A stretch of 64,000 bases of DNA. Origin: JBGSPQ01 sp964346765 (GTDB taxonomy: Bacteria; Patescibacteriota; Gracilibacteria; UBA1369). Position numbers and translations under genes: made by a program. The notes under the pieces are model-generated. The model was not told the DNA's origin. It worked only from the letters and a program-made list of their open reading frames with translations, and made no database searches. The stretch covers positions 62,001 to 126,000 of the forward strand of contig CAYFWB010000001.1 in assembly GCA_964346765.1 (NCBI GenBank), in the 5' to 3' direction. How positions within the stretch are numbered: position 1 is the stretch's first letter; every line of letters begins with the position of its first letter. Shown here in pieces: positions 50,428-59,642 of the stretch.

Positions 50428-52316
50428 TATTCTTTTGATGATGATTTTTTGGAGCTTTTCTTAACTTTTGTTTTTTTCATTTTAATCTCTTCTTCCCCTT
50501 TAAACAGTTTAATGAATTCGGGTTTGGAGAGAGTTTCTTTCTTAATAAGTTTTTTGGCTATTCTTTCGATTGTTTGTTTGTTAGTGGTGACGATTTCTTT
50601 GGTCTTTTTGTAGGCGCTGTCGATGAATCTTTTTATTTCCTGATCGATTTCCGATGCTACGGCTTCCGAATAGTTTCTGACGTGCCCCAGATCTCTGCCA
50701 AGGAATACTTCCTGGTTTTTATTGCCGTAAATAACCGGACCAAGTCTGCTCATTCCATATTCGGTAACCATTCTTCTGGCTATACTGGTTGCTTTTTCAA
50801 GATCGTTGCTGGCTCCTGTGGTCATTTCTCCAAAGAAAATTTCTTCGGCAACGTATCCGCCAAGAAGAGAGCAGATTTCATCTTCGAATTTGCTTCTTTG
50901 GTATAAGTGTTTGTCTTCTTCGGGCAGGAACCAGGTGACACCAAGCGCCATTCCGCGGGATACAATGGAAATTTTATGTACCGGTTCACAATTGGGTAGT
51001 ACGTGACCCACTACGGCGTGTCCGGTTTCGTGATAAGCGGTGATTTTTTTCTCTTCTTTGGAAAGTACGCGTGATCTTCTTTCCGGGCCCAGCATCACTT
51101 TTTCTATGGATTTTTCAAGGTCGTCCTGGGTGATTTGTTTCTGATTGTGTCTGGCGGCCAGAATCGCGGCTTCGTTCATTAGGTTTTCAAGATCGGCACC
51201 CGTGAACCCGGGGGTGTGAGCGGCGATTTTTCTCATATCGGTGTTTTTGGTAACGTTTTTGTTATGCCCGTGTACTTTTAATATAGCTTCGCGGTCGTTA
51301 ATGTCTGGCACATCAACCATGATTCTTCTGTCGAAGCGGCCTGGACGAAGTAACGCGGGGTCAAGCACGTCCGGTCTGTTTGTGGCGGCCATGACGATAA
51401 TGTTCGTACCCTGTTCGAATCCGTCCATTTCGGTAAGGATTTGATTCAGTGTCTGTTCGCGTTCATCGTTTCCTCCGCCGAGTCCGGCTCCTCTTTGGCG
51501 GCCGACGGCGTCTATTTCATCGATAAAAACAATGCAGGGTGCGTTTCTTTTGGCTTTTTTAAATAGATCACGCACACGGCTGGCTCCGACACCTACGAAC
51601 ATTTCCACGAATTCAGATCCGGAGATGTTAAAGAAGGGGACTTCTGCTTCACCGGCAACGGCTCTGGCCAGCAATGTTTTTCCGGTACCGGGCGCGCCCA
51701 CAAGTAAGACACCCTTTGGAATTTTGGCTCCCATTGAAGTGTATTTGGAAGGATTTTTTAAAAAATCCACAACCTCTATCAGTTCTTCTTTGGCTTCTTC
51801 GGCGCCCGCGACATCTTTGAAAGTGGTTTTTTGTTTTTCTTTATCTACCATTCTGGCTTTACTCTTACCAAAAGACATTGCCTGGTTGGTGCTGTTTTGG
51901 GCCTGTCTCATCATGAAGATAAGGAACCCCACAATAAAGATGAACGGCAGTAGTGTGATAAAGAGGTCTGTCCAAAATCTTTGGCCATCGGTTGGAATCA
52001 CTTCTATTGAAACGTCGTTCAGGATCTTGGGGGGGGCGTCTTCAAGCAGTTCGTTTACGGTTTGTCCGGGTTCTTTGAAAGCGTATTGTTTTGAATCGTC
52101 AATAAGAGTGATGTTGATTCTATTATCTTCCACTTCTATTTTCGCGACCTCACCCGATTCTGTTTCTTCAACGAATTCGTTGAGTGTTATTTTTTCGGTA
52201 TTGTTTTCACCGGGGTTTAAAATGATAAATATTCCGGCTGTTATAAGCGCGATAATAATAAGGTACAGTAAACCGGAGCCCGGTTTTTGATTTTTCATGT
52301 TTATATTAGGCGACAT
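50427..52316 (-). CDS. ftsH: ATP-dependent zinc metalloprotease FtsH
   Basis: Membrane AAA+ protease that removes damaged or unassembled membrane proteins. 629 residues: a membrane helix, a small extracytoplasmic domain, a second helix (about 120-140), AAA domain with GAPGTGKT, IVFIDEIDAVGRQRG, a pore loop FVEMFVGVGA and RRIM arginine finger, then the M41 zinc protease with HETGH and LGGYVAEEIFFGE. A second Met at 52298 is possible as the start. The C-terminus is Lys/Ser rich. It follows tilS by 32 nt, a widely seen order, and precedes hsp20 by overlap. Confidence 0.97.
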   Translation of the reverse strand: MSPNINMKNQKPGSGLLYLIIIALITAGIFIILNPGENNTEKITLNEFVEETESGEVAKIEVEDNRINITLIDDSKQYAFKEPGQTVNELLEDAPPKILNDVSIEVIPTDGQRFWTDLFITLLPFIFIVGFLIFMMRQAQNSTNQAMSFGKSKARMVDKEKQKTTFKDVAGAEEAKEELIEVVDFLKNPSKYTSMGAKIPKGVLLVGAPGTGKTLLARAVAGEAEVPFFNISGSEFVEMFVGVGASRVRDLFKKAKRNAPCIVFIDEIDAVGRQRGAGLGGGNDEREQTLNQILTEMDGFEQGTNIIVMAATNRPDVLDPALLRPGRFDRRIMVDVPDINDREAILKVHGHNKNVTKNTDMRKIAAHTPGFTGADLENLMNEAAILAARHNQKQITQDDLEKSIEKVMLGPERRSRVLSKEEKKITAYHETGHAVVGHVLPNCEPVHKISIVSRGMALGVTWFLPEEDKHLYQRSKFEDEICSLLGGYVAEEIFFGEMTTGASNDLEKATSIARRMVTEYGMSRLGPVIYGNKNQEVFLGRDLGHVRNYSEAVASEIDQEIKRFIDSAYKKTKEIVTTNKQTIERIAKKLIKKETLSKPEFIKLFKGEEEIKMKKTKVKKSSKKSSSKE

Positions 52317-52348
52317 ATTGAATGTTATTTACTAGATCCACAGTAAAC

Positions 52349-53317
52349 TTATTTTACTTGCTTTGCTGTTTTTTTCAAGATTTGGATGTTTCTTTCGGAA
52401 TTTTTATTTTGTTTTGTTATTGTGAGTTGGTGTTCGGGGCCGAATTCTTTTTTTAGACCGGAGCGGTTTTTTTTGATGATTTGGAGTAGTTGCTCAACGT
52501 GATTATGAGAAAGATTGTTATTTCCGTGCGTTTTTTTATAGAGATAAAAAATGAGGTTGGTTTGCGTGTTTTTGGGTAGTTCAAGAAATGGTGCCGCTTT
52601 GATACCGTTTTTGTCCGAATTGTTTTTGATCCAATCCTTTAAATGCTGATTTAAAAATGTTTTTAATCCTTTAAAGTTTTTGATGTTTTGCAGTAATGTT
52701 TGTTCAAGATTATTGTTAATTTTTTTTAATTCGGGGATGATTTTTTTTCTAATCAGGTTGCGTGAAAAGTCGGTGTTTTCGTTGCTGGAGTCATGGCGAT
52801 AAGCAAGTTTATGTTTTTTCAGATAAGATTCAATTTCACTCCTTTTGGTTTCAAGTAGCGGGCGGAGCAAATGCTTTTTTGGGTTATAAATGTCCATGCC
52901 GGTCAGTCCTTCCAAAAAACTTCCGCGGGTGAGATTCAATATAACGGTTTCAATGTTGTCGTTTAGATGGTGGGCTGTGAGAATGTATTTTGCTTTATAT
53001 TGTTTGCGCAGTTGTTCAAAAAAATTGTAGCGGATATAGCGAAAACGGTCTTCAAGGTTGCCTTTGGGTTTTTCGGTGATTGCCAGAAGTTCAAAGTTTA
53101 GGTCATATTTTTTTGCTAACTTATGGCAGAATTTGGCGTCTTCAATGCTTTCTTTGCCTCTCAGACCGTGCTCAACATGGGCGATGATGATTGTGAAAGG
53201 AACATTTTTTTGAAGTTTGAGACATTGATCCAGCAGGTAAATCGAATCGGGGCCGCCGGAGAGGCCTAAAATTACGGTTTGGTCTTTTATAACGTATTTT
53301 TTTAGGTATGGATTCAT
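52349..53317 (-). CDS. tilS: tRNA(Ile)-lysidine synthetase
   Basis: Adds lysine to C34 of the CAU anticodon of a tRNA-Ile so that it reads AUA codons. 322 residues. PP-loop ATPase motif SGGPDS (about 20-25) near the start, AHVEHGLRGKES, and TAHHLNDNIETVILNLTRGSF. The C-terminal substrate-binding region is short. The start at 53317 overlaps the stop of the upstream RNHCP gene as ATGA; an upstream in-frame Met at 53413 lies within that gene and was not used. Common neighbour of ftsH. Confidence 0.94.
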   Translation of the reverse strand: MNPYLKKYVIKDQTVILGLSGGPDSIYLLDQCLKLQKNVPFTIIIAHVEHGLRGKESIEDAKFCHKLAKKYDLNFELLAITEKPKGNLEDRFRYIRYNFFEQLRKQYKAKYILTAHHLNDNIETVILNLTRGSFLEGLTGMDIYNPKKHLLRPLLETKRSEIESYLKKHKLAYRHDSSNENTDFSRNLIRKKIIPELKKINNNLEQTLLQNIKNFKGLKTFLNQHLKDWIKNNSDKNGIKAAPFLELPKNTQTNLIFYLYKKTHGNNNLSHNHVEQLLQIIKKNRSGLKKEFGPEHQLTITKQNKNSERNIQILKKTAKQVK

Positions 53318-53640
53318 TGCAAAGGTGTGTCGATATTTTGGCGATGCATAACTTTGATGATTGAGTCTATATCGTCGTCGGGCGCGATTATATTGGTATG
53401 ATTTTTGCCGCATTTAAGGCATTCGTGGGTAATTTGTTTTTCTTTGTTACTTTTTTGTACAATGGAAATTGGTTCCATTAGTCCGTTACAGACGGAAAGT
53501 CTGTCACCGGGCAAAACCTTATCGACATGTTTTGAATAAAGGCATTTTCGACAGTGGTTTCGGCATGATTTTTCCACGGGGGGATTTGTGTGCCCGCAAT
53601 TTTCGCAGGTAAAGCCTTCGTTTCTTTTGGTTGTTTTCAT
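53314..53640 (-). CDS. RNHCP-domain zinc protein
   Basis: 108 residues. The RNHCP domain has CENCGHTNPP, then the name motif CRNHCRKCLYSKHVD (the C of RNHC-P is followed by Arg here), PGDRLSVC, and HECLKCGKNHTN with DDD at the end, forming two zinc sites from CxxC pairs. The function of this family is unknown; it looks like a nucleic-acid-binding zinc finger. It opens the tilS-ftsH-hsp20-galU transcript and lies opposite the pilus operon across a repeat-rich gap. Confidence 0.85.
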   Translation of the reverse strand: MKTTKRNEGFTCENCGHTNPPVEKSCRNHCRKCLYSKHVDKVLPGDRLSVCNGLMEPISIVQKSNKEKQITHECLKCGKNHTNIIAPDDDIDSIIKVMHRQNIDTPLQ

Positions 53641-53656
53641 CGAGTTTATCTTAATT

Positions 53657-53739
53657 CAACCTTCCCCGTTGGGCAACCTTCCCCGTCGGGCAACCTTCCC
53701 CGTTGGGCAACCTCCGGGGTCGGTTAACGGGGAAGGTTG
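53657..53739. repeat. Tandem 17-bp repeats with an inverted copy
   Basis: Three tandem units of CAACCTTCCCCGTTGGG (53657-53673, 53674-53690 with one change, 53691-53707), a degenerate unit, then the inverted copy AACGGGGAAGGTTGG (53725-53739). It lies between divergent genes, so it is not a terminator for either. A related element occurs at 59643-59672. It could form a strong hairpin and overlaps the predicted pilus promoter region. Confidence 0.8.
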
Positions 53740-53740
53740 G

Positions 53741-53769
53741 TTGCGCTTTTTTGCTAAAAATGCTATTAT
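53741..53769 (+). promoter_or_regulatory. Predicted promoter of the type IV pilus operon
   Basis: TTGCGC (53741-53746), 17-nt spacer, TATTAT (53764-53769) with an extended -10 (TGC just before). The start point would be near 53776. The same TTGCGC -35 hexamer is used for the pilin-array promoter at 63953-63981. Confidence 0.5.
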
Positions 53770-53798
53770 ATTAGGATATTTTATAACATTTATACGCC

Positions 53799-54452
53799 AT
53801 GGCGGACGATAAAAATATTGAAACGATTTCTTCACGAGTTGAACGTAGCTCTTTAACTTTGATTATAGCCGTTATCGCGGTCGTTATCGTAATTGTGGCT
53901 GCTGTGTTTTTTACATTACAAAAATCATCGGTAAAGGGACAAAATGACAGACTGGATGCTGAAATCGCATCTTTGCAAGAAGAAATTCAGCTTCTGGAAA
54001 AACAAAAAGTTACAGCTGCCAGGACAGCGCAACAATTTTTAGCTTCAACTGAAGAGGAGGAAATTCAATGGTCTAAAGTGATATCAAGCATCAATTCATT
54101 GATTCCTTATGATGGAGTTTTACAACAATCCAAAGTGGAATTTTTGTCATATAATGGTGCCTCCAATGGAAAAATCAATTTAAACGCTCAAACAAGGTCT
54201 ACCAAAGGGGATCCGCTGGCCTACGTAAGTGAAACTATATCCGCCTTTACAGATACTTCTTATTTTTCCAACGCTATCGTGCCTTCGGTAACGCTTGGTG
54301 AAAACGATCAGGGGGATAAAACCGCCAGCTTTATTTTGAATCTGGATTATACGGAATCCGCACCGGAAGATATTGATCTGACGGGCGTTACGGAAAGTGC
54401 TGAAGTAATAGATGGTTTAGAAGAAAGCGCTTCATCGGGTGTGTCAAGATAA
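53799..54452 (+). CDS. PilN-like type IV pilus assembly protein
   Basis: 217 residues: short cytoplasmic N-terminus, one membrane helix (about 20-42), a coiled coil (about 48-75), then a ferredoxin-like periplasmic domain (about 85-190). Topology is that of PilN, whose N-terminal tail normally carries an INLLPY motif to bind PilM; that motif is not obvious here. First gene of a seven-gene pilus operon in the order PilN-PilO-PilC-prepilins. The start ATG at 53799 has no Shine-Dalgarno sequence. Confidence 0.7.
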   Translation: MADDKNIETISSRVERSSLTLIIAVIAVVIVIVAAVFFTLQKSSVKGQNDRLDAEIASLQEEIQLLEKQKVTAARTAQQFLASTEEEEIQWSKVISSINSLIPYDGVLQQSKVEFLSYNGASNGKINLNAQTRSTKGDPLAYVSETISAFTDTSYFSNAIVPSVTLGENDQGDKTASFILNLDYTESAPEDIDLTGVTESAEVIDGLEESASSGVSR

Positions 54453-54471
54453 TAAAAATTAATAATAAACT

Positions 54472-55032
54472 ATGAGTAACTCAATCAATAAATCATCAAG
54501 TTTGCCAATTGTGGCGCTATTACTTTTTTTGGCAGCTTTCGCGGGAGGCATGTTTTATGTTAAACCCACTTGGGATGAAGTAAGTAATTTACAGGCGGCG
54601 GGTGAAGAAAAAATCACTGAAAGGAATGAGCTTAATAGTCAATTGGTTGAATTGCAGATACTTCAGCAGGAGCTTCAAGGTGCTTCCGAAGTTACAAGGC
54701 AGAAAACGCTCGTTTCAATTCCCGAGCGTCTGGAGCAGGATAAATTGATTAATGATTTGAGTAAAATTGCTTCAGATAACGATATGGTGATGAACGGAAT
54801 TAATTTTGGTGTGCCTACTTCCGCTTTCGAGGGGGAAGTTTCCAGGGTTTCTATTAACACTAATGTTACCGGTAGTCAGTCTTCTTTGCTTTCTTACCTG
54901 AAGGCTGTTGAAGGCAATACTAGAAAATTAATAGTTAAATCGATTACGGTACAGGTCGGTGAAACCGATATCGGCATTTCGCGCGTAAATTTTAACGTGA
55001 ACATGGAAGCTTATTTTCAGGGTGTAATTTAA
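54472..55032 (+). CDS. PilO-like type IV pilus assembly protein
   Basis: 186 residues with a membrane helix (about 13-31), a coiled coil (about 38-75) and a C-terminal alpha/beta domain (about 95-186) with SSLLSYLKAVEGNTRKLIVKSI, as in PilO. It would pair with the upstream PilN-like protein to form the inner-membrane alignment complex. 19 nt after the previous gene. Confidence 0.75.
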   Translation: MSNSINKSSSLPIVALLLFLAAFAGGMFYVKPTWDEVSNLQAAGEEKITERNELNSQLVELQILQQELQGASEVTRQKTLVSIPERLEQDKLINDLSKIASDNDMVMNGINFGVPTSAFEGEVSRVSINTNVTGSQSSLLSYLKAVEGNTRKLIVKSITVQVGETDIGISRVNFNVNMEAYFQGVI

Positions 55033-55038
55033 TAAATT

Positions 55039-56247
55039 ATGGATCAACAAAAACAGGAACAAGCAAAACAGGAAGTTAAATCTTTATTGGAAAACGCTCA
55101 AAAAGATAAGGGTAAGAAAAGGCGTAAAGTGGTTTACGGAGTTTATGATAAGTCGGCCCAGCCGTTGTTTACCAGAATTGACGATTTTTTAATTGATCAT
55201 AGCAGGGTGCCATTAGAAGAAAAAGCGTACTTTTTTCATTTATTGGCGGTGATGATTGACGCGGGTATTCCGCTTTTGCAGTCTTTGGAAATTTTGGCGA
55301 ATCGTGCTAAAAGTGAAAGGTTTCATAGAACTTTGGATACGATTATTTTTAGTGTGTCGCAGGGGAGAAGGTTTTCGGAAGCGATGTCACGTTTTCCGGA
55401 TGTTTTTGGAGACATGGAGGTTGGTGTTGTGAAGAGCGGGGAGGCCGCCGGTAATCTGGAAAGGATGCTGTTTAAGCTTTCGGATCAATTGGATAAGAGT
55501 CACGCGTTACAGGTGAAACTGGTGACGGCGGCCGTTTATCCGATTGTTGTGTTGGTTACTTTAGTTTTGGTTGCCGCGGGTATGCTGATTTGGGTGATTC
55601 CGAGTCTGGTCGGATTGTTAAAAGAAGGCGGTTTGCAGGAAGCGGATTTTCCTTTAACTACAAAGATTTTAATTAGTATCAGCGCCGCCATGCAGTATTA
55701 CTGGTGGGCGATTTTACTTGGGGGCATAATCGCTTACATGCTTTTTAAAGTTTATAAAAGTTCGGATAACGGTCGGTTCAAATGGGATCTTTTTAGAATG
55801 AAAATTCCGGTTATAGGTGTTTTGATCAGGAAAACTCTGGTGCTTAGATTTGTGAGTATGCAGGGGATTTTATTTGAAGCTGGTTTGCCGGTTATAGACT
55901 CGTTAAAGATTATCGCGACTTCTCTGAACAGTGAACTTTATAAATTAAAAACCTGGGAGGTTATCGCCAAAGTTCAGCAGGGTCAGAAGATTTCGGATTC
56001 ATTGGCTGACGCGCCGTTTTTGTTTCCGGAAACGGTTACCCAGATGATCGGAGTGGCTGAAAAGTCGGCCACGGTGGGTTTGATTTCAGAGAAGATTGCT
56101 TTGCATTATGACAGGGAAATTGATAATTCCGTTAAGCGTTTAACCAGTCTGTTTGAACCTTTAATGATTATTATGGTCGGCCTTAGCGTGGCTATTCTGG
56201 CGCTGGCCATTTTGACACCGATTTTCCAGCTGAGCCAACTTGTTTAA
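55039..56247 (+). CDS. pilC: Type IV pilus inner-membrane platform protein PilC/GspF
   Basis: 402 residues. Two repeated GspF domains (about 70-195 and 270-395), each with FHLLAVMIDAGIPLLQSLEIL or the like (FVSMQGILFEAGLPVIDSLKI in the second), KSGEAAGNLERM, and three membrane helices. The last has LMIIMVGLSVAILALAILTPIFQL. It anchors the extension ATPase. No pilB, pilT, pilM or pilD is visible in the 64 kb, so those must lie elsewhere. Confidence 0.92.
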   Translation: MDQQKQEQAKQEVKSLLENAQKDKGKKRRKVVYGVYDKSAQPLFTRIDDFLIDHSRVPLEEKAYFFHLLAVMIDAGIPLLQSLEILANRAKSERFHRTLDTIIFSVSQGRRFSEAMSRFPDVFGDMEVGVVKSGEAAGNLERMLFKLSDQLDKSHALQVKLVTAAVYPIVVLVTLVLVAAGMLIWVIPSLVGLLKEGGLQEADFPLTTKILISISAAMQYYWWAILLGGIIAYMLFKVYKSSDNGRFKWDLFRMKIPVIGVLIRKTLVLRFVSMQGILFEAGLPVIDSLKIIATSLNSELYKLKTWEVIAKVQQGQKISDSLADAPFLFPETVTQMIGVAEKSATVGLISEKIALHYDREIDNSVKRLTSLFEPLMIIMVGLSVAILALAILTPIFQLSQLV

Positions 56248-56257
56248 CCCGTATCTC

Positions 56258-56893
56258 ATGCACGAAAGAAAAGCATTTACGTTAATAGAGATGTTGATTG
56301 TTGTCGCCATTATTGCGATTCTGGCGATGATAGCGGTTGGGGCTTACGGCAGTGCAAGGCGAAGCGCGCAAATTGATTTGATGGCGGATAATCTGGTGAG
56401 TTCGTTAAAATATCAGCAGAGTTTGAGCAAGGCCGGTAAGGTTGTGCGTGAAACCGCTGGATTTGGTGAAGGTGAAGAATCGCAACAAACAAAGTGTTAT
56501 GGGATGTATTTTAGTAAAAATGGAGGTGAAGACGGCGCGCCTTTAATCCAATTTGTGGAAACTCCCTATTACGCGGTTTATCCTAAACAATCAGCCGCCG
56601 ATGTCTGCAAGCTTAATGATGCGGAGTTACGCGATTTTGTTATTGAATTTGATTTAGAGCTTTTTACTATTCAAAAAGATGATCTGGATCGGGAATTGGA
56701 TCAGGTGCTGATTATGTTCAAACCTCCTTTTGGCAGGATTTTTATCGGGGATAATTTGAATTCAGATTTAGCACCACCAGAGAGGGGGTATGATCCTTAT
56801 ATTAAGTTCGGTATCAGATATCCTGATTCGGATGATGAAAAATTATTTAGATTTGATACTTCCACCGGTTTAACGGAAAGGGTTTATGAATAA
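56258..56893 (+). CDS. Type IV prepilin-like protein
   Basis: 211 residues. The N-terminus MHERKAFTLIEMLIVVAIIAILAMI has the prepilin-peptidase site (K-A-F motif, E5 in FTLIE) and the hydrophobic assembly helix. The globular part has a Cys pair (C79-C107 approx.) and reads like a GspH/minor pilin. The ATG at 56258 is preferred to the TTG at 56240, which lies in the stop of pilC. It lacks the usual Gly at -1 (Ala instead), as some minor pilins do. Confidence 0.85.
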   Translation: MHERKAFTLIEMLIVVAIIAILAMIAVGAYGSARRSAQIDLMADNLVSSLKYQQSLSKAGKVVRETAGFGEGEESQQTKCYGMYFSKNGGEDGAPLIQFVETPYYAVYPKQSAADVCKLNDAELRDFVIEFDLELFTIQKDDLDRELDQVLIMFKPPFGRIFIGDNLNSDLAPPERGYDPYIKFGIRYPDSDDEKLFRFDTSTGLTERVYE

Positions 56894-57554
56894 TAAATAT
56901 ACTACAAAGGGGGGATTTACGTTGCCGGAACTGCTGGTGGCAATGTCGGTGATTGTACTTGTTATTTTCGCGTCGACTAATCTGGTGATTTCAATAATCA
57001 GAAGTAATACGAATAATATTAATACGATGATAGCTTACGGGCTGGCGCAGGAGGGAATTGAGGGGATCAGAAATATTCGTGATTCCAACTGGCTTTTGGG
57101 GGCCGGGTTTGATGGTCAGTTAAAAGGAATCGATATATGGGGTGATACTTTTGGGAAGTTGGAGGATCTGAAGTTTTTTATAATTGATCTTGGGTCACTG
57201 GCAACCGCCACAGGAGAGGTAAATATTCCGGGTGCTTTATCGAGTAATACTCCGTGGGAGATAGAAGGGATTGAAGAAAACGAGTTTGAATCGGATAAAA
57301 CAAAAATCAAAAAATTTATGATTAATGAACAGAGCGGGGAATTTAGATACGGGCATTCTTTAGGCGTACAGCCGGGGGAGGAAACGCCTTTTTATAGGTA
57401 TTTGGAAATTTATAAAGTTCAAACTCCTTACGATGACAATGGCACGGAAGTTAATAAATATCGTGTTGCCTGCATTGTGGAATGGATGGAGTTTGGCAGG
57501 AGCAGGTCTGTACGGTTGGATACTGAATTGACCGACTGGTATCAGGGACAATAA
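56886..57554 (+). CDS. Type IV prepilin-like protein (minor pilin)
   Basis: 222 residues, with a prepilin motif GGFTLPELLVAMSVIVLVIF (the usual I of TLIE is P, E5 present) and a long globular domain. PilV/GspI-like by shape. Overlaps the previous gene by 8 nt and is followed 8 nt later by the next. Ends in a Trp/Tyr-rich TDWYQGQ. Confidence 0.82.
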   Translation: MNNKYTTKGGFTLPELLVAMSVIVLVIFASTNLVISIIRSNTNNINTMIAYGLAQEGIEGIRNIRDSNWLLGAGFDGQLKGIDIWGDTFGKLEDLKFFIIDLGSLATATGEVNIPGALSSNTPWEIEGIEENEFESDKTKIKKFMINEQSGEFRYGHSLGVQPGEETPFYRYLEIYKVQTPYDDNGTEVNKYRVACIVEWMEFGRSRSVRLDTELTDWYQGQ

Positions 57555-57562
57555 TTATAATT

Positions 57563-58270
57563 ATGCGAAATAAATTTATAAAATTCGATGCATCGAAAAA
57601 TAATCTTAAAAAAGGGTTCACTTTAATTGAACTTTTGGTGAGTATAATGCTTTTTACGGTTTTTTTGGGGATTGTTTCACAGTCTTATTTGAGCATAGTG
57701 CGGGCGCAGAGACAAGCCAATGAAGTAAGAAAGATGTATTCAGAGGTGCGTGTATATATGGATACATTGGCGGAAGATATTCGTTTAAGCTCGATTGATT
57801 ATGGTTGTTACGATCAGAAGATGATGTCTTTGTTTGTTAGCGGAAAAGCTGTTTGCGATGTTGAATCTACGGGTACTATTGTTAACGGCAAAACAAATGT
57901 TTTATCGTTGCTTAAAAAGGGCGGGGATGAAAAAGTGACATATAAGATTGAGAAGGATTCGGAGGGCAATAAAAGATTGATGGTTAAGAGGTGGTATTTT
58001 GATTATGGTAGCGGTAATTGGGTTGCCGTTCCCGGCTTTAAAGATTTCAGGAATGTATTTTCAAACAGACTGGAAATAAATTATGCATCTTTCGCGATTT
58101 ATCCGGAAATCAATCCGTATAGTAGTTTGAATTATATGGATAATGCCGTGCAGTTTCAGCCTAAAGTGACGACATTTTTGAGCATCGGGAACGCGGAGGG
58201 TATTAATGTGGATTTTGATTATCAGTTTCAGACAACTATTTCTTCACGTGTTTACAGTAGAGAATCATGA
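57563..58270 (+). CDS. Type IV prepilin-like protein, PulJ/PilW-like
   Basis: 235 residues: basic leader ending KKGFTLIELLVSIMLFTVFLGI, a full prepilin motif with G at -1 and E5, then YMDTLAEDIRLSSIDYGCYD as in the PulJ/PilW minor pilins. The stop is TGA in an ATGA overlap with the next gene. Shows that UGA ends proteins here. Confidence 0.85.
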   Translation: MRNKFIKFDASKNNLKKGFTLIELLVSIMLFTVFLGIVSQSYLSIVRAQRQANEVRKMYSEVRVYMDTLAEDIRLSSIDYGCYDQKMMSLFVSGKAVCDVESTGTIVNGKTNVLSLLKKGGDEKVTYKIEKDSEGNKRLMVKRWYFDYGSGNWVAVPGFKDFRNVFSNRLEINYASFAIYPEINPYSSLNYMDNAVQFQPKVTTFLSIGNAEGINVDFDYQFQTTISSRVYSRES

Positions 58271-59574
58271 TATATAAAAAAGTAAAAAATAGAGGACCGG
58301 GCTTGTACTCTTATAAGAGTGGAAGTGCCATGCTGGTTGCTCTTTTAATGATGGGGGTTTTAATGACTTTGACACTTGGTCTAAGTACTTTGATTGTGCG
58401 TGAGATCAGACAGACGGGTGATATTGTTTCGGCGGGTCAGGCTTATTACGCGGCGGAAGCGGGGATGGAAAACGCTCTTTTTGATCTGGCCGAAACTTTG
58501 CCCGGTTATGAAACGGAAGTTATTTATCCGGGGGAAGAAGAAGAAGAAGAAGAATTTTTAAACTATCAGTACAGTATCGGTAATAAAGGGAACGCTTTTC
58601 CCTATTTCCCCGAAGACGAACCTGTGTTTTTGGATCCCAATTCGGCCGTGCCTTCTAAAGTTTTGTATGATGATTTTTCTGAAAGGACTTATAATGTTTT
58701 GCCTTTGAATGAGAGTGTGACGATACCTTTATTTACAGTGGGGGATGATGGTTCTATTAATAATATTGATAGTTTTTTGGTGCAGTATTATGTGAATTTT
58801 GAGGACAGAGAAAATTTTGCAAAAATTCAAAGAGCGGAAGAAGATAATGATGAAAGACCTATTAAACTTCAGGAATTTGATATTTTGCGATGGAAATTAT
58901 TTGGAAATCCATGTGATGATAAAGGACAGTGTGATAGCTATGATTCGCTGACAACCGATGCTATTTCGGATTTTTATCCGGCGACGGAAGGTGTTAGCGA
59001 AGATAGTCCTGTTTGTATCGGGACGCCGGATTTATTGGATGCGGAATATAATTGTCTTGTTCCGGTAATTGAAGATGTTACAAATGTAGGGGAATATAAT
59101 CATACTGATGTTCAAACGGTTGATTGGAATAGGGCCGGTTTCAGTTTTGCCCGGCAGTGTTTTGTGTCCGAAGTTTCTGGTAAAATAGTGGGAAGTCTAA
59201 AGGGTGATGTGGTTATGACAAAATGTAGTATTGATAGTTTTATTAATACTCACACAAAAAATTATCTGACTTTAACCAATATGGTGAATCCGGATATTAT
59301 CGGGATTAATCCTGATACAACACCGCAGTACGCCAATATTTATTATAGAATTGTAACGGGGGAAGAGGATCAGAATAAGATTGTGCGTGAATTCGCGGAT
59401 ATAAAGTCGGACGGTTTTTCAAGAGACGGTTCGGTGGTACAAAGTGTTAACGCGAAACTTAGAATGAGTTCGTTTTTGCCGGTGTTTAATTTTTCTTTGT
59501 ATCGAACAGATACGACTACCGATAAAATTGATAGTCCTTTTCAAGTTATAAAAAAACCGCAGTTCCACCTTTAA
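58267..59574 (+). CDS. PilX-like minor pilin or pilus-associated protein
   Basis: 435 residues. The N-terminus has a hydrophobic helix (about 19-45, SGSAMLVALLMMGVLMTLTLGL) with QAYYAAEAGMENALFDL after it, the PilX/GspK signature, though no Glu follows at position 5 of the mature chain. A short run of Glu at about 90-95 is coded by repeated GAA. The C-terminal part (about 130-435) is long and Asp-rich with several Cys, maybe an adhesin domain. Ends the operon; its stop codon is inside the terminator stem at 59565-59591. Confidence 0.75.
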   Translation: MIYKKVKNRGPGLYSYKSGSAMLVALLMMGVLMTLTLGLSTLIVREIRQTGDIVSAGQAYYAAEAGMENALFDLAETLPGYETEVIYPGEEEEEEEFLNYQYSIGNKGNAFPYFPEDEPVFLDPNSAVPSKVLYDDFSERTYNVLPLNESVTIPLFTVGDDGSINNIDSFLVQYYVNFEDRENFAKIQRAEEDNDERPIKLQEFDILRWKLFGNPCDDKGQCDSYDSLTTDAISDFYPATEGVSEDSPVCIGTPDLLDAEYNCLVPVIEDVTNVGEYNHTDVQTVDWNRAGFSFARQCFVSEVSGKIVGSLKGDVVMTKCSIDSFINTHTKNYLTLTNMVNPDIIGINPDTTPQYANIYYRIVTGEEDQNKIVREFADIKSDGFSRDGSVVQSVNAKLRMSSFLPVFNFSLYRTDTTTDKIDSPFQVIKKPQFHL

Positions 59575-59591
59575 GGTAACCTTTAAGGTGG
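59565..59591 (+). terminator. Terminator-like hairpin ending the pilus operon
   Basis: CCACCTTTAAGG (59565-59576), loop TAA, CCTTTAAGGTGG (59580-59591), a perfect 12-bp stem. The TAA stop of the last pilus gene (59572-59574) lies in the stem. The T tract after it is weak (GGTTTTGC), so it may be rho-dependent or an RNA stability element. Confidence 0.6.
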
Positions 59592-59642
59592 GGTTGAGGG
59601 TTTTGCACTTTTATGTTGTTAATCGTTGATATATCGTGCTTT

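Noticed and set aside
51532..52290. Plus-strand open frame of 252 codons
   Set aside because: It lies fully inside ftsH on the other strand, and its product has the low-complexity look of an antisense frame; ftsH has every family motif.
53657..53739. CRISPR array
   Set aside because: The repeats are 17 bp and directly abut one another with no unique spacers, and no cas gene is near.
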